Shown piece by piece: positions 1 to 8,335 of a DNA stretch of 64,000 nucleotides. The notes beneath the pieces are model-generated. The model was not told where the DNA came from. It made no database searches and saw only the letters and a program-made list of their open reading frames with translations. Position 1 is the first letter of the stretch. The number at the start of each line of letters is the position of its first letter. Source of the DNA: Mesorhizobium huakuii (GTDB lineage Bacteria > Pseudomonadota > Alphaproteobacteria > Rhizobiales > Rhizobiaceae); contig NZ_CP050296.1 in assembly GCF_014189455.1 (NCBI RefSeq), positions 2,228,001 to 2,292,000 on the forward strand, read 5' to 3'. The translations under genes and the position numbers were made by a program.

Positions 1-925
1 GGAACAGCGACTTGACGGTGTTGCCGCCAGGCGTCGTGAAGTCCTTGACGCCGGCGATGTCGGTCATCTTCTTGCCGTCGGCCAGCTGCGAGGCAATCTC
101 GGCGGCGTTCTTGCCGAGTTCGCGCGCGTCCTTCCAAACCGACACGGTCTGGGTGCCGAGCGCGATGCGGTTGAGCGCGGCATGGTCGCCGTCCTGGCCC
201 GACACCGGCACGGTGCCGGCGAGACCTTGCGCCGTCAGCGCCGCGACGACGCCGCCGGCGGTGCCGTCATTGGCCGCGACGACCGCATCGACCTTGTTGT
301 CGTTGGCGGTCAGGAACTGTTCCATGTTCTTCTGGGCGTTGGCGGGCAGCCAGCCATCCGTATAGGCCTCACCGACATTCTTGATCTTGCCGCTGTCGAT
401 GGCCGCCTTGAGCACTTCCATCGAGCCCGAGAACAGGAAGTCGGCATTCGGATCGGCGCCCGAGCCCTTGATAAAGACATAATTGCCTTCCGGCTTGGCC
501 TTGAACACCGCAGCGGCCTGCAAGCGGCCGACTTCCTTGTTGTCGAAGGTCAGGTAGAAGACGTCCTTGTTCTCGATCAGGCGGTCATAGCCGACGACCG
601 GAATGCCTTCGTCCAACGCCTTCTGCACGGCCGGGCCGATGGCCGAGGCGTCCTGCGCCAGGATGATCAACGAATTGGCGCCCTGCGAGATGAGGCTCTC
701 GACATCGGTAAGCTGCTTGCCGGGATTGGACTGTGCGTCGGCGGAAATGTACTTGTCGCCGGCGGCCTCGATGGCCTTCTTCATGGCGGCTTCGTCAGTC
801 TTCCAGCGCTCTTCCTGGAAGTTGGACCACGAAACGCCGATGACCTTGTCCTTCGCCTGCGCGACCGACGCAAGCGTCAGCGACATGGCGACACCCGCCA
901 GGATGGCGGCTGTGAATCTCTTCAT
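1..925 (-). CDS. xylF: D-xylose ABC transporter substrate-binding protein XylF (partial, C-terminus beyond window)
   Basis: Periplasmic sugar-binding component of a xylose-type ABC importer. Translating the minus strand from ATG at 925 gives about 308 residues open to the window edge; XylF proteins are usually near 340, so only the C-terminus is missing. A signal peptide is clear ([20 protein letters not shown], then AQA before the mature KDKVIGVSW). The periplasmic-binding-protein type I fold is recognisable from the [14 protein letters not shown] strand, [32 protein letters not shown] and [16 protein letters not shown], a pattern I associate with XylF rather than with ribose- or galactose-binding proteins. 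The partner ATPase and permease (xylG, xylH) should lie to the left, outside the window. The divergent neighbour is a ROK regulator, and paired palindromes lie between them. Confidence 0.92.
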   Translation of the reverse strand, partial: MKRFTAAILAGVAMSLTLASVAQAKDKVIGVSWSNFQEERWKTDEAAMKKAIEAAGDKYISADAQSNPGKQLTDVESLISQGANSLIILAQDASAIGPAVQKALDEGIPVVGYDRLIENKDVFYLTFDNKEVGRLQAAAVFKAKPEGNYVFIKGSGADPNADFLFSGSMEVLKAAIDSGKIKNVGEAYTDGWLPANAQKNMEQFLTANDNKVDAVVAANDGTAGGVVAALTAQGLAGTVPVSGQDGDHAALNRIALGTQTVSVWKDARELGKNAAEIASQLADGKKMTDIAGVKDFTTPGGNTVKSLF

Positions 926-991
926 GATATTCCTCCCTGCGCCGCGTATGGCGCGACCAAACTGGCCCTAAGGCCGGCACAGAGGCTCTAT

Positions 992-1010
992 TTTTTCGAG
1001 CCTCGAAAAA
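992..1010. promoter_or_regulatory. Probable operator 1 for the ROK regulator (perfect palindrome)
   Basis: TTTTTCGAGCCTCGAAAAA is a perfect 9-bp inverted repeat around one central base. It lies 67 bp upstream of xylF in the divergent xylF-ROK gap and is repeated with small changes at 1074. A-tract palindromes of this form suit winged-helix ROK repressors. The assignment to this regulator is inferred from position. Confidence 0.75.
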
Positions 1011-1073
1011 CACTGGTCCAACACCGGAACGCTGTCAACAACGATTCTGATGGATTTTGATGTCCCTGCGAAT

Positions 1074-1092
1074 TTTTTCGAGCCTCGGAATA
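1074..1092. promoter_or_regulatory. Probable operator 2 for the ROK regulator
   Basis: TTTTTCGAGCCTCGGAATA keeps the complete left half of operator 1 and a weakened right half. The two centres are 82 bp apart, close to eight helical turns, which would allow one repressor to bridge both sites. It lies about 100 bp upstream of the ROK start, so autoregulation is plausible. Confidence 0.7.
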
Positions 1093-1193
1093 AATAAATG
1101 ACAGGACGGGCCGCTTCTGCCAGTATTTGACCGTGTCGCACGCGGCGTTTGAGGGGCCGGAGGAACCGCGGCGACCGGGAGGATGTGGAAAAC

Positions 1194-2441
1194 ATGTCGG
1201 TCGGAATCCGTCACGACGATCTGCGCCGGCGCAACCGCGCCATGGTGATTGCGGCCGTGCGCCGGGCCGGCCGGCCCTCGCGCACCGAGATCGCCGCGAC
1301 CACCGGCCTCAGCCATTCGACCATATCGGCGATTTCCTCCGATCTGATCGGTGAAGGCATCCTGGCCGAAGGCAAGCCGAGCGAGGCCGGCTCGCTGAAG
1401 CGCGGCAGGCCGCAGGTCGGCCTCGGCCTCAACCCGGAGGCCGCGGCCGTCATGACCGTGGTGCTGTCGCTGAATTTCCTGTCCGTCGCCGTCATCGACT
1501 ATGCCGGCCAGGTGATATCGGAGGAACAGCGCCGGCTGGACACGCTGACCATGTCGCGCGAGGCGCTGATCGGCGAATGCGTCGCCATCGTGCGGCGGCG
1601 CCTCGAGGATCCCGATATCGACGTGCGCAGCGTCGCCCGCATCGCACTGGCAATCCAGGGCATCACAGACACCGAGGCCCGGGCGATGCTGTGGTCGCCG
1701 ATCACGCCACAGACCGACATCGCCTTCGCCGATATACTCGAAGCCGAGTTCGGCATCCCCGCCACCATGGAAAACGACTGCAACATGATGGCGGTGGCGC
1801 TGCGCTGGCGCGATCCCGAGCGTTACCGCGACGACTTCATCGCCATCCTGCTTTCGCACGGCATCGGCATGGGGCTGGTGTTGAAGGGCGAGCTGTTCAC
1901 CGGCACCCATTCCTCGGGCGGCGAGTTCGGCCACATGATCCATCGGCCAGGCGGCGCGCTCTGCCGCTGCGGGCGGCGCGGCTGCGTCGAGGCCTATGCC
2001 GGCAACTACGCCATCTGGCGCAATGCCCGGCAGCTCGGTGAGGACACCGAGCCGGTCGCAGATGTCAGCGACGCCCAGATGCGGGCACTGGCCGCGACGG
2101 CGCGGGAACGGGACGGGCCCGAGCGCGAAGCCTATCGTAAAGCCGGCGAGGCGCTCGGCTATGGCCTCGGCAGCCTGTTCGCGCTGATCGATCCCGCACC
2201 CGTCGCCATGGTCGGCGTCAGCGCCGCCGCCTTCGACCTGATCGAGCCGGCATTGCGCGAGGCGATCGCCCAGACCGCTGGCGGCCAGCACTCGAAATCG
2301 ATTTCCTTCGACACCGAACCGAACGAACTGCCGCTGATCCGCGAAGGCTGCGCCATGCGCGCACTGACCTTCGTCGACCAGGAGATTTTCGCGCCGGGCG
2401 GGCAGGGTAAGTCAGGCGTTGCCGGCAAGAACGTTGCCTGA
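1194..2441 (+). CDS. xylR: ROK family transcriptional regulator, probable xylose repressor
   Basis: DNA-binding sugar-responsive regulator of 415 residues. The ATG at 1194 is chosen because GGGAGGA lies about 10 bases upstream; a TTG at 1149 would add 15 residues but lacks such a site. Residues 10-60 form a winged helix (RRNRAMVIAAVRRAGRPSRT, then TEIAATTGLSHSTISAISS). The rest is a ROK domain with GIGMGLVLKGELFTG, GGEFGHM and the zinc cluster CRCGRRGCVEAY. The kinase phosphate motif DxGxT is not present near residue 85 (LSLNFLSVAVID is there instead), as expected for a repressor rather than a sugar kinase. It diverges from xylF and shares two palindromes with it, so control of xylose uptake and of itself is the likely role. 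Confidence 0.9.
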   Translation: MSVGIRHDDLRRRNRAMVIAAVRRAGRPSRTEIAATTGLSHSTISAISSDLIGEGILAEGKPSEAGSLKRGRPQVGLGLNPEAAAVMTVVLSLNFLSVAVIDYAGQVISEEQRRLDTLTMSREALIGECVAIVRRRLEDPDIDVRSVARIALAIQGITDTEARAMLWSPITPQTDIAFADILEAEFGIPATMENDCNMMAVALRWRDPERYRDDFIAILLSHGIGMGLVLKGELFTGTHSSGGEFGHMIHRPGGALCRCGRRGCVEAYAGNYAIWRNARQLGEDTEPVADVSDAQMRALAATARERDGPEREAYRKAGEALGYGLGSLFALIDPAPVAMVGVSAAAFDLIEPALREAIAQTAGGQHSKSISFDTEPNELPLIREGCAMRALTFVDQEIFAPGGQGKSGVAGKNVA

Positions 2442-2450
2442 GTAACGCGC

Positions 2451-2597
2451 AGGGATATGTTGAGATTCAGGTCAGGCCGAGTCGAGAATGGCGGGTTCCG
2501 AGAACCGGAACGGAGCGGACATTTGGGTCCGTGAGTACCGGAAGCGCGGGAAACCGCCATTCGCAGGCCGGCATCACCTGAATATCAGCATATCCCT
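2451..2597. repeat. Imperfect palindromic intergenic element, family A copy 1
   Basis: A 147-bp element whose two roughly 50-bp arms are inverted copies of each other (left CAGGGATATGTTGAGATTCA, right reverse complement TAGGGATATGCTGATATTCA; about three quarters of positions match). The apex CCGGAACGGAGCGGACATTT GGGTCCGTGAGTACCGG forms an inner hairpin and is shared with copies at 41707 and 50674. It starts 10 bp after the ROK stop and its right end overlaps the TAG stop of phoB. It fills the gap between convergent genes and could act as a bidirectional terminator. Nothing in it is coding. Confidence 0.85.
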
Positions 2598-3285
2598 AAT
2601 CCTCGCGGATCGCGTAGCCCGCCCCCCGAATGGTCCTGATAACATCGGGCATGCGGCCATTGTTGACCGCCTTGCGCAGCCGGCCGACATGCACGTCCAC
2701 GGTGCGCTCGTCGATGTAGATCGTCTCGCCCCAGACATTGTCGAGCAACTGGCTGCGCGAGAACACGCGACCGGGATGGCGCATCATGAATTCGAGCAGG
2801 CGGAACTCGGTCGGCCCGAGCCGGATCTCGCTCTTCTTGCGATAGACCCGGTGCGATTCGCGGTCGAGCACGATGTCGCCGACCTTGAGCACGCTGGACA
2901 GAACTTCCGGCTTGGCGCGGCGCAGCAGCGCCTTGACGCGAGCCATGAATTCCGGCGTCGAGAACGGCTTGACCAGATAGTCGTCGGCGCCGGTCGAAAG
3001 GCCGCGCACACGGTCGCTTTCCTCGCCGCGCGCGGTCAGCATGATGATCGGCAGCCGCTCGGTCTCGGGCCGCATCCGCAGGCGCCGGCAGAGTTCGATG
3101 CCGGACACCGCCGGCACCATCCAGTCGAGCACCAGAAGGTCGGGCACGTTTTCCTGCAGGCGGATTTCGGCTTCGTCGCCGCGTGTCACCACCTCGACCT
3201 GGTAACCCTCCGATTCCAGATTGTAGCGGAGGAGCACGCCAAGCGGCTCCTCATCCTCCACCACCATGATGCGTGGTGCGATCAT
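2596..3285 (-). CDS. phoB: Phosphate regulon response regulator PhoB
   Basis: OmpR/PhoB-type response regulator of 229 residues that activates phosphate-starvation genes by binding Pho boxes. The receiver domain spans residues 5-120, with acidic E10 and D11, phospho-acceptor D54 in LLVLDWMVPAVSG, T84 in IMLTARGEE and K106 in YLVKPFS. The C-terminal winged helix (about 130-225) holds LGPTEFRLLEFMMRHPGRVF, YIDERTVDVHVGRLRKA and the ending IRTIRGAGYAI. It is the last gene of pstSCAB-phoU-phoB, 19 bp after phoU. No phoR kinase gene is adjacent, so its kinase must be encoded elsewhere. Its TAG stop coincides with the end of repeat element A1. Confidence 0.96.
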   Translation of the reverse strand: MIAPRIMVVEDEEPLGVLLRYNLESEGYQVEVVTRGDEAEIRLQENVPDLLVLDWMVPAVSGIELCRRLRMRPETERLPIIMLTARGEESDRVRGLSTGADDYLVKPFSTPEFMARVKALLRRAKPEVLSSVLKVGDIVLDRESHRVYRKKSEIRLGPTEFRLLEFMMRHPGRVFSRSQLLDNVWGETIYIDERTVDVHVGRLRKAVNNGRMPDVIRTIRGAGYAIRED

Positions 3286-3304
3286 CGATTGGTTACCCCT
3301 GCGC

Positions 3305-4012
3305 TCAGGCCGCCGGCGCCGACATCGCCGTCTCGTCCTGTTTTGGACGGTTGGCGGGCAGTTGCGTGCCGGTCAGGACATAGTACGCGTTTTCGGCGAT
3401 GTTGGTCACATGGTCGCCGATGCGTTCGAGATTCTTGGCGCAGAACAGCAGATGCGTGCAAGCCGTGATGTTGCGCGGATCCTCCATCATATAGGTCAGC
3501 AGTTCGCGGAAGACGGAGGTGTATTTGACGTCGATGCGCTCGTCGTCGGCGCGCAGCTTCGCCAGCGCGGCGGCATCGCGCGCCGCATACTCTTCGATCA
3601 CGCCCTGCACCTGGATCAACACCAGCTGCGCCATGGCGTCGATGGAGTGCGAAAGATCGCGCGGCGTGGCGCTGAGCCCGACGGTGCCGACGCGCTTGGC
3701 GATGTTCTTGGCAAGATCGCCGATGCGTTCGAGGTCGCCGGCCATGCGGATCGAGCCGACGACATGACGCAGATCGTCGGCCATAGGCTGGCGCTTGGCG
3801 ATCAGTGTGATGGCGCGGTCGTCGAGCTCGCGCTGGCGCGCATCCATGATGGCGTCGTCGGAGACCACGCGCTGTGCCAGAGCATTGTCGGAATTCAGCA
3901 GTGCCTTGGTGGCACCGCCGACCATCGAGCCGGCGAGATCGCCCATGTCGCTGATCAGTCTGCTGATCTGTCCGAGATCCTCGTCGAAGGCTGCGACTGT
4001 ATGTTCGGCCAT
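3305..4012 (-). CDS. phoU: Phosphate transport system regulator PhoU
   Basis: Cytoplasmic metal-binding helical protein of 235 residues that links the Pst transporter to the PhoR-PhoB two-component system and represses it when phosphate is ample. Two PhoU three-helix repeats are seen: the first around residues 15-105 (MGDLAGSMVGGATKALLNSD, then LAKRQPMADDLRHVVGSIRM, ERIGDLAKNIAKR) and the second around 115-205 (ERIDVKYTSVFRELLTYMM, ERIGDHVTNIAENAYY). The paired ERIGD motifs are the family metal sites. It lies 25 bp after pstB and 19 bp before phoB, in the usual order. The last 15 residues are Ala/Pro-rich. Confidence 0.96.
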   Translation of the reverse strand: MAEHTVAAFDEDLGQISRLISDMGDLAGSMVGGATKALLNSDNALAQRVVSDDAIMDARQRELDDRAITLIAKRQPMADDLRHVVGSIRMAGDLERIGDLAKNIAKRVGTVGLSATPRDLSHSIDAMAQLVLIQVQGVIEEYAARDAAALAKLRADDERIDVKYTSVFRELLTYMMEDPRNITACTHLLFCAKNLERIGDHVTNIAENAYYVLTGTQLPANRPKQDETAMSAPAA

Positions 4013-4037
4013 GATCCTGGTCCTCGTATGCGTGCGA

Positions 4038-4841
4038 TCAGCCGAAGCGGCCGGTGATGTAGTCTTGCGTGCGCTTCTCGCGAGGCGACGTGAAGATCTT
4101 CTCGGTTTTGTCGAACTCGACCAGTTCGCCCAGATACATGAAGGCGGTCTGCTTCGACACGCGCGCCGCCTGCTGCATATTGTGGGTGACGATGACGATC
4201 GTGTAGTCGGCTTGCAATTCGTCGATCAGCTCCTCGATCTTGGCGGTCGACAGCGGGTCGAGCGCCGAGGCCGGCTCGTCGAGCAGGATGACTTCCGGCT
4301 TCACCGCCACGGTGCGGGCGATGCACAGCCGCTGCTGCTGGCCGCCCGACAGGCTGAGGCCGCTGGCATTGAGCTTGTCCTTGACCTCGGTCCAGAGTGC
4401 CGCGCGCTTCAGCGCCTGCTCGACACGGCCGTCCATCTCGGCCTTGCTGATCTTCTCATAGAGCCTGACGCCGAAAGCGATGTTCTCGTAGATCGACATC
4501 GGGAACGGCGTCGGCTTCTGGAACACCATGCCGATCTTGGTGCGCAGCAGGTTGAGGTCCTGCGAGCGGTCGAGAACGTTCTGGCCGTCGAGCAGCACCT
4601 GGCCCTCGGCGGTCTGCTTGGGATAGAGCTCGTAGATGCGGTTGAAGACGCGCAGCAGCGTCGACTTCCCGCAGCCCGAAGGGCCGATGAAGGCGGTGAC
4701 GCTGCGTTCGGGCAGCGACAGCGTGATATCCTTCAGGGCCTTCGACTGGCCATAGTAGAAGTTGAGGTTCTTGACCTCGATCTTGGCCTTGGCCACCGCC
4801 TCGGCGGCGATCGTCATGTCTGGAGACAACATCTGGCTCAT
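4038..4841 (-). CDS. pstB: Phosphate ABC transporter ATP-binding protein PstB
   Basis: ATPase of the high-affinity phosphate importer, 267 residues from the ATG at 4841 ([20 protein letters not shown]). This start overlaps the end of pstA by 4 bp, a coupling that favours it over an upstream start at 4940 inside pstA. Walker A is GPSGCGKS (residues 53-60), the signature is LSGGQQQR, Walker B is [13 protein letters not shown], and the switch histidine lies in [15 protein letters not shown]. The [20 protein letters not shown] ending is typical of PstB. It works at the inner face of the membrane with PstA and PstC. Confidence 0.97.
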   Translation of the reverse strand: MSQMLSPDMTIAAEAVAKAKIEVKNLNFYYGQSKALKDITLSLPERSVTAFIGPSGCGKSTLLRVFNRIYELYPKQTAEGQVLLDGQNVLDRSQDLNLLRTKIGMVFQKPTPFPMSIYENIAFGVRLYEKISKAEMDGRVEQALKRAALWTEVKDKLNASGLSLSGGQQQRLCIARTVAVKPEVILLDEPASALDPLSTAKIEELIDELQADYTIVIVTHNMQQAARVSKQTAFMYLGELVEFDKTEKIFTSPREKRTQDYITGRFG

Positions 4842-5689
4842 TTGTCCTCTCTGCGTCCGGTCAGGCTGCGCGCAAAGATGCTGAGCGCGAGAACCGTCAA
4901 TGTGATGATGAGTGCGCCGGTCCAGGCCAGCTGCTGCCATTCCTCGTAAGGGCTGAGAGCGAACTGGAAGATGGTGACAGGCAGGCTGGCCATCGGCGCG
5001 TTGAGATTGCTCGACCAGAACTGGTTGTTCAGCGCCGTGAAAAGAAGCGGCGCCGTCTCGCCGGAGATGCGGGCGATGGCCAGCAATATGCCGGTGACGA
5101 TGCCGGAAAGTGCGGCGCGGTAGGCAACCGAGCGGATCACCACCCAGCGCGGCGCGCCGATCGCGGTGCCGGCTTCGCGCAAGGCGTTTGGCACCAGATT
5201 GAGCATGTCTTCAGTGGTGCGCACCACGACCGGGATGACCAGGATGGCAAGTGCGACGGCGCCGGCGATTGCTGAGAAATGCCCCATCGGCCGCACCATC
5301 AGCTCATAGACGAACAGGCCGATGATGATCGACGGAGCCGACAAAAGGATGTCGTTGATGAAGCGCACCACGGTGGTGAGCTTCGAGAAGCGGCCGTACT
5401 CGGCCATGTAGGTGCCGGCCAACACGCCGATCGGCGTGCCGACGATGATGCCGATGATGGTCATCACGATGCTGCCGTAGATGGCGTTGAGCAGGCCGCC
5501 GGCATCGCCGGGCGGTGGCGTCATTTCCGTGAAGACCGACAGTGAGAGGCCGGACAGGCCCTTGTAGAGCAGGGCGCCAAGGATCAGCGCCAGCCAGGCA
5601 AGGCCGATGCCGGCGGCAACGACGCACAGCGTCATCATCACGCCATTCTTGCGCTTGCGGCTCTGGTGAAGCGATGCGGCTGTCGACAT
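4838..5689 (-). CDS. pstA: Phosphate ABC transporter permease PstA
   Basis: Inner-membrane permease subunit of 283 residues with about six membrane spans. A short basic N-terminus (QSRKRKNG) leads into the first span ([20 protein letters not shown]). The conserved permease cytoplasmic loop is visible as [20 protein letters not shown], followed by [25 protein letters not shown]. It lies 3 bp after pstC and overlaps pstB by 4 bp. With PstC it forms the phosphate channel energised by PstB. Confidence 0.96.
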   Translation of the reverse strand: MSTAASLHQSRKRKNGVMMTLCVVAAGIGLAWLALILGALLYKGLSGLSLSVFTEMTPPPGDAGGLLNAIYGSIVMTIIGIIVGTPIGVLAGTYMAEYGRFSKLTTVVRFINDILLSAPSIIIGLFVYELMVRPMGHFSAIAGAVALAILVIPVVVRTTEDMLNLVPNALREAGTAIGAPRWVVIRSVAYRAALSGIVTGILLAIARISGETAPLLFTALNNQFWSSNLNAPMASLPVTIFQFALSPYEEWQQLAWTGALIITLTVLALSIFARSLTGRREDK

Positions 5690-5692
5690 CGG

Positions 5693-6676
5693 TCAGGCTC
5701 CGGTGCGGGCGTCAATGCGCATCAGCATGTAGCGGGCGATGGCAAGGATCAGGAAGGTGATGACGAACAGGATCAGGCCGAGCGCCACCAGCGAGGAGGT
5801 GTAGAGATCGCCGACCGCTTCGGTGAATTCGTTGGCGATGGTCGCCGAGATGGTCGTTGCCGGCGCAAACAGCGACGTCGAGATGCGGTGCGCGTTGCCG
5901 ATGACGAAGGTCACCGCCATCGTTTCGCCGAGCGCACGGCCGAGAGCGAGCATGACGCCGCCCATGATGCCGATGCGCGTGTAAGGAATGACGACCCGGC
6001 GCGTGACTTCCCAGGTCGTGCAGCCGATGCCATAGGCCGATTCCTTGAGCACCGATGGCACCGTATCAAAGACGTCCTTGGTGATCGAGGTGATGAAAGG
6101 CAGGATCATGATGGCCAGGATCATCGCCGAGGTCAGCAGGCCGATGCCGTAAGGGGGACCGGCGAACAGGCCGTTGAGGCCCGGAACGCCGTGAAACACG
6201 TTGATGATGAAAGGCTGCACCGTCGTCTGCAGGAACGGCGCCAGCACGAACAGGCCCCAGATGCCGTAGATGATCGAAGGGATGCCGGCCAGCAATTCCA
6301 CCGCCATGCCGATCGGGCGACGAAGCGGACGCGGGCAAAGCTCGGTGAGGAAGATGGCGATGCCGATGCCGAGCGGCACGGCGATCAGGATGGCGATGGC
6401 CGAGGTGATGATGGTGCCGTAGATCGGCGCCAGGGCACCGAACTTCTCCGTCACCGGGTTCCAGCTTTCGCTGGTCAGGAAGGAGAAGCCGAAGGTCGAC
6501 AGAGCTTGCCAGGAACCGGCTACCAGCGAGATCGCAACGCCACCGAGCAGGACCAGCACCAATATGGCGGCGGCGCGGGTCATTCCATGGAAGATCGAAT
6601 CGGTCAGCGCGAACCGTCGAACGGTGGCGTCGCGCGAACCTCTAACGGCTGGCAAGGCTTCCTGGACAGCGCTCAT
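5693..6676 (-). CDS. pstC: Phosphate ABC transporter permease PstC
   Basis: Inner-membrane permease subunit of 327 residues, partner of PstA. The start at 6676 (MSAVQEALPAVRGSRDATVR) is preferred because a longer frame to 6796 would run back through the pstS-pstC hairpin into pstS. Membrane spans begin at AAAILVLVLLGGVAISLVAG. Family motifs are IAVPLGIGIAIFLTELCPR, LLAGIPSIIYGIWGLFV, SVLKESAYGIGCTTWEV and MLALGRALGETMAVTFVIGN. It is separated from pstS by 68 bp that hold an attenuator-like hairpin. Confidence 0.96.
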   Translation of the reverse strand: MSAVQEALPAVRGSRDATVRRFALTDSIFHGMTRAAAILVLVLLGGVAISLVAGSWQALSTFGFSFLTSESWNPVTEKFGALAPIYGTIITSAIAILIAVPLGIGIAIFLTELCPRPLRRPIGMAVELLAGIPSIIYGIWGLFVLAPFLQTTVQPFIINVFHGVPGLNGLFAGPPYGIGLLTSAMILAIMILPFITSITKDVFDTVPSVLKESAYGIGCTTWEVTRRVVIPYTRIGIMGGVMLALGRALGETMAVTFVIGNAHRISTSLFAPATTISATIANEFTEAVGDLYTSSLVALGLILFVITFLILAIARYMLMRIDARTGA

Positions 6677-6705
6677 GTCAAGCTCGGCTCTTTCAAGTTG
6701 ATGAG

Positions 6706-6733
6706 AAAAGGAGCGCCGCAGGCGCGACGCTCC
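6706..6733 (-). terminator. Intra-operon hairpin with T-run between pstS and pstC (attenuator)
   Basis: On the minus strand GGAGCG and CGCTCC pair around an inner GCGCC/GGCGC stem, followed by TTTT. It sits just after the pstS stop. A partial terminator here would let the periplasmic PstS be made in excess of the membrane subunits, as is common in binding-protein operons. The sequence shows the structure; read-through level is inferred. Confidence 0.7.
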
Positions 6734-6744
6734 TTCAGACGATA

Positions 6745-7800
6745 TTACTCGCCGGCGTAGACGGGCTTGCCGCCGGCCTGGATGTCGGCCTTCCACGAAG
6801 CCTTGATCAGGTCGACGACGCTGTCGGGGATCGACACGTAGTCGAGCGCCTTGGCGGTTTCCTTGCCGTCCTTGTAGGCCCAGGCGAAGAACTTGAGCGC
6901 TTCGCCGGTGGCAGCGGCATCATCCGGAGCCTTGTGGATCAGCACCCAGGTGGAGGCAGCGATCGGCCAGGTGGTGTCGCCAGGCTCGTTGGTGATGATG
7001 ACGTTGAAGTTCTTGGCGGTCTTGAAGTCGGCATTCGAAGCGGCAGCGCCGAAGGATTCGAGCGACGGCTCGACGACCTTGCCGGCTGCATTCAGCATCT
7101 TGGAGTAGGACAGGTTGTTCTGCTTGGCATAGGCGTATTCGACGTAGCCGATGCCGCCGTCCGTCTGCTTGACGGTGTTGGCAACGCCTTCGCTGCCCTT
7201 GGCGCCGACGCCCGTCGGCCATTCGACGGCGGTGTCCGAACCAACCTTGTCCTTCCAGTCGGGCGAGAGCTTCACCAGATAGTTGGTGAAGTTGAAGGTG
7301 GTGCCCGAGCCGTCCGAACGGTGGACCACGGCGATCGCGGTCGACGGCAGCTTGAGGCTGGGGTTCAGCGCCTTGATCGCGGCGTCGTCCCAGGTGGTGA
7401 TGGCGCCGAGATAGATCTGCGCGATCGTCTTGCCGTCGAGGACGAGTTCGCCCGGCTTGACGCCAGTGAGGTTGACGATCGGCACGATGCCGCCCATCAC
7501 CATCGGGAACTGCACGAGGCCGTTCTTTTCCAGATCGGCATCGGACATCGGCTTGTCGGTGGCGCCGAAGGTCACGGTCTTGGCGATGACCTGCTTGATG
7601 CCGCCGCCGGAGCCGATCGACTGGTAGTTGAGGCCGACGCCGGTATCCTTCTTGTAGGTATCAGCCCACTTGGCGAACACCGGATAGATGAAGGTCGAGC
7701 CGGCGCCGGAAAGGTCAGCTGCGATGGCTGCGGAAAGGGTGAAAGTAGACGCTGTAGCCATTGCAATCGCAACGGCCGCCGAGCGGATGAAATGTCTCAT
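6745..7800 (-). CDS. pstS: Phosphate ABC transporter substrate-binding protein PstS
   Basis: Periplasmic phosphate-binding protein of 351 residues. The ATG at 7800 ([20 protein letters not shown]) begins a clear signal peptide ending at [12 protein letters not shown]; an upstream in-frame extension to 8001 would cross the Pho box and is rejected. The phosphate-contacting motifs are [45 protein letters not shown] and [13 protein letters not shown]. It is the first gene of pstSCAB-phoU-phoB and has a triple Pho box 79 bp upstream, so it should be strongly induced by PhoB when phosphate is scarce. Confidence 0.97.
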   Translation of the reverse strand: MRHFIRSAAVAIAMATASTFTLSAAIAADLSGAGSTFIYPVFAKWADTYKKDTGVGLNYQSIGSGGGIKQVIAKTVTFGATDKPMSDADLEKNGLVQFPMVMGGIVPIVNLTGVKPGELVLDGKTIAQIYLGAITTWDDAAIKALNPSLKLPSTAIAVVHRSDGSGTTFNFTNYLVKLSPDWKDKVGSDTAVEWPTGVGAKGSEGVANTVKQTDGGIGYVEYAYAKQNNLSYSKMLNAAGKVVEPSLESFGAAASNADFKTAKNFNVIITNEPGDTTWPIAASTWVLIHKAPDDAAATGEALKFFAWAYKDGKETAKALDYVSIPDSVVDLIKASWKADIQAGGKPVYAGE

Positions 7801-7878
7801 GTGGCCTGCTCCTGTTCGGAAGATGGTCTCTCGGCGCCATTCAAAACCGGCGCCCGCTGAGGCCAATAGACTTCGATT

Positions 7879-7907
7879 ATTACAGTCGCATGACAGTTTC
7901 ATGTCAG
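7879..7907 (-). promoter_or_regulatory. Pho box upstream of pstS (three 11-bp repeats)
   Basis: Read on the minus strand this is CTGACAT-GAAA-CTGTCAT-GCGA-CTGTAAT: three heptamers spaced by four bases. The PhoB consensus is CTGTCAT with 11-bp periodicity, and here the middle copy is exact while the outer two differ by one and two bases. It ends 79 bp before the pstS ATG, a suitable place for PhoB activation of the whole operon. Confidence 0.92.
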
Positions 7908-8335
7908 CCCGGTAACGCGTCGCTGGCACTCGAAAAGACGGTGACGGCAGATGGTCGTGGCCAGGTCCAGGTTTGCCCCCGAAATCAGGGGCTTGAGCCA
8001 TCCGCCGGCTGCGGCCACCGCCGGATTCGGCGGGGCTTTCCCAGGTGAAGAAAATCCGGACGGGAGTGCGTTGCTCAAAGCCAGAGCGTGTCGTGGCCGG
8101 GCCATCGCCAAAAACAGGTCCGTTGGGGTAGGTTGACGCTGTCTCTTTCCGGCGGTCGCTGCTCCCGCCCGTAACTGCAAAAGGCGGAATTCGATTTTGC
8201 TATTGTTCCGACTCGGCGCCGCCTTTGGTATGGTGCGATCGCACCATAGGCATTGCACGTAGGGGTAGCAGCAAATCCGCGATTGATTCCCTCGGCTTGC
8301 CTCTTCAGATCCTTGGAACCGGGCGACGCGCGCTG
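7908..8335. other. Gene-free gap between the pstS promoter and the hybrid kinase
   Basis: No coding frame here has a ribosome site and recognisable protein. The one striking feature is the perfect 20-bp palindrome at 8229-8248, listed separately. In many alphaproteobacteria phoR lies upstream of pst; nothing resembling it is present here. Confidence 0.7.
8229..8248. promoter_or_regulatory. Perfect 20-bp palindrome, unknown operator
   Basis: TATGGTGCGATCGCACCATA is fully self-complementary with no loop and centres on CGATCG. It lies about 90 bp past the 3' end of the kinase gene and 430 bp upstream of pstS. With no spacer and no T-run it resembles a protein-binding site rather than a terminator; the TGGT...ACCA ends recall GntR-type sites. 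Its regulator is unknown. Confidence 0.55.

Noticed and set aside
8001..8335. A phoR remnant upstream of pstS
   Set aside because: No HisKA or HATPase residues could be found in any frame of the gap.
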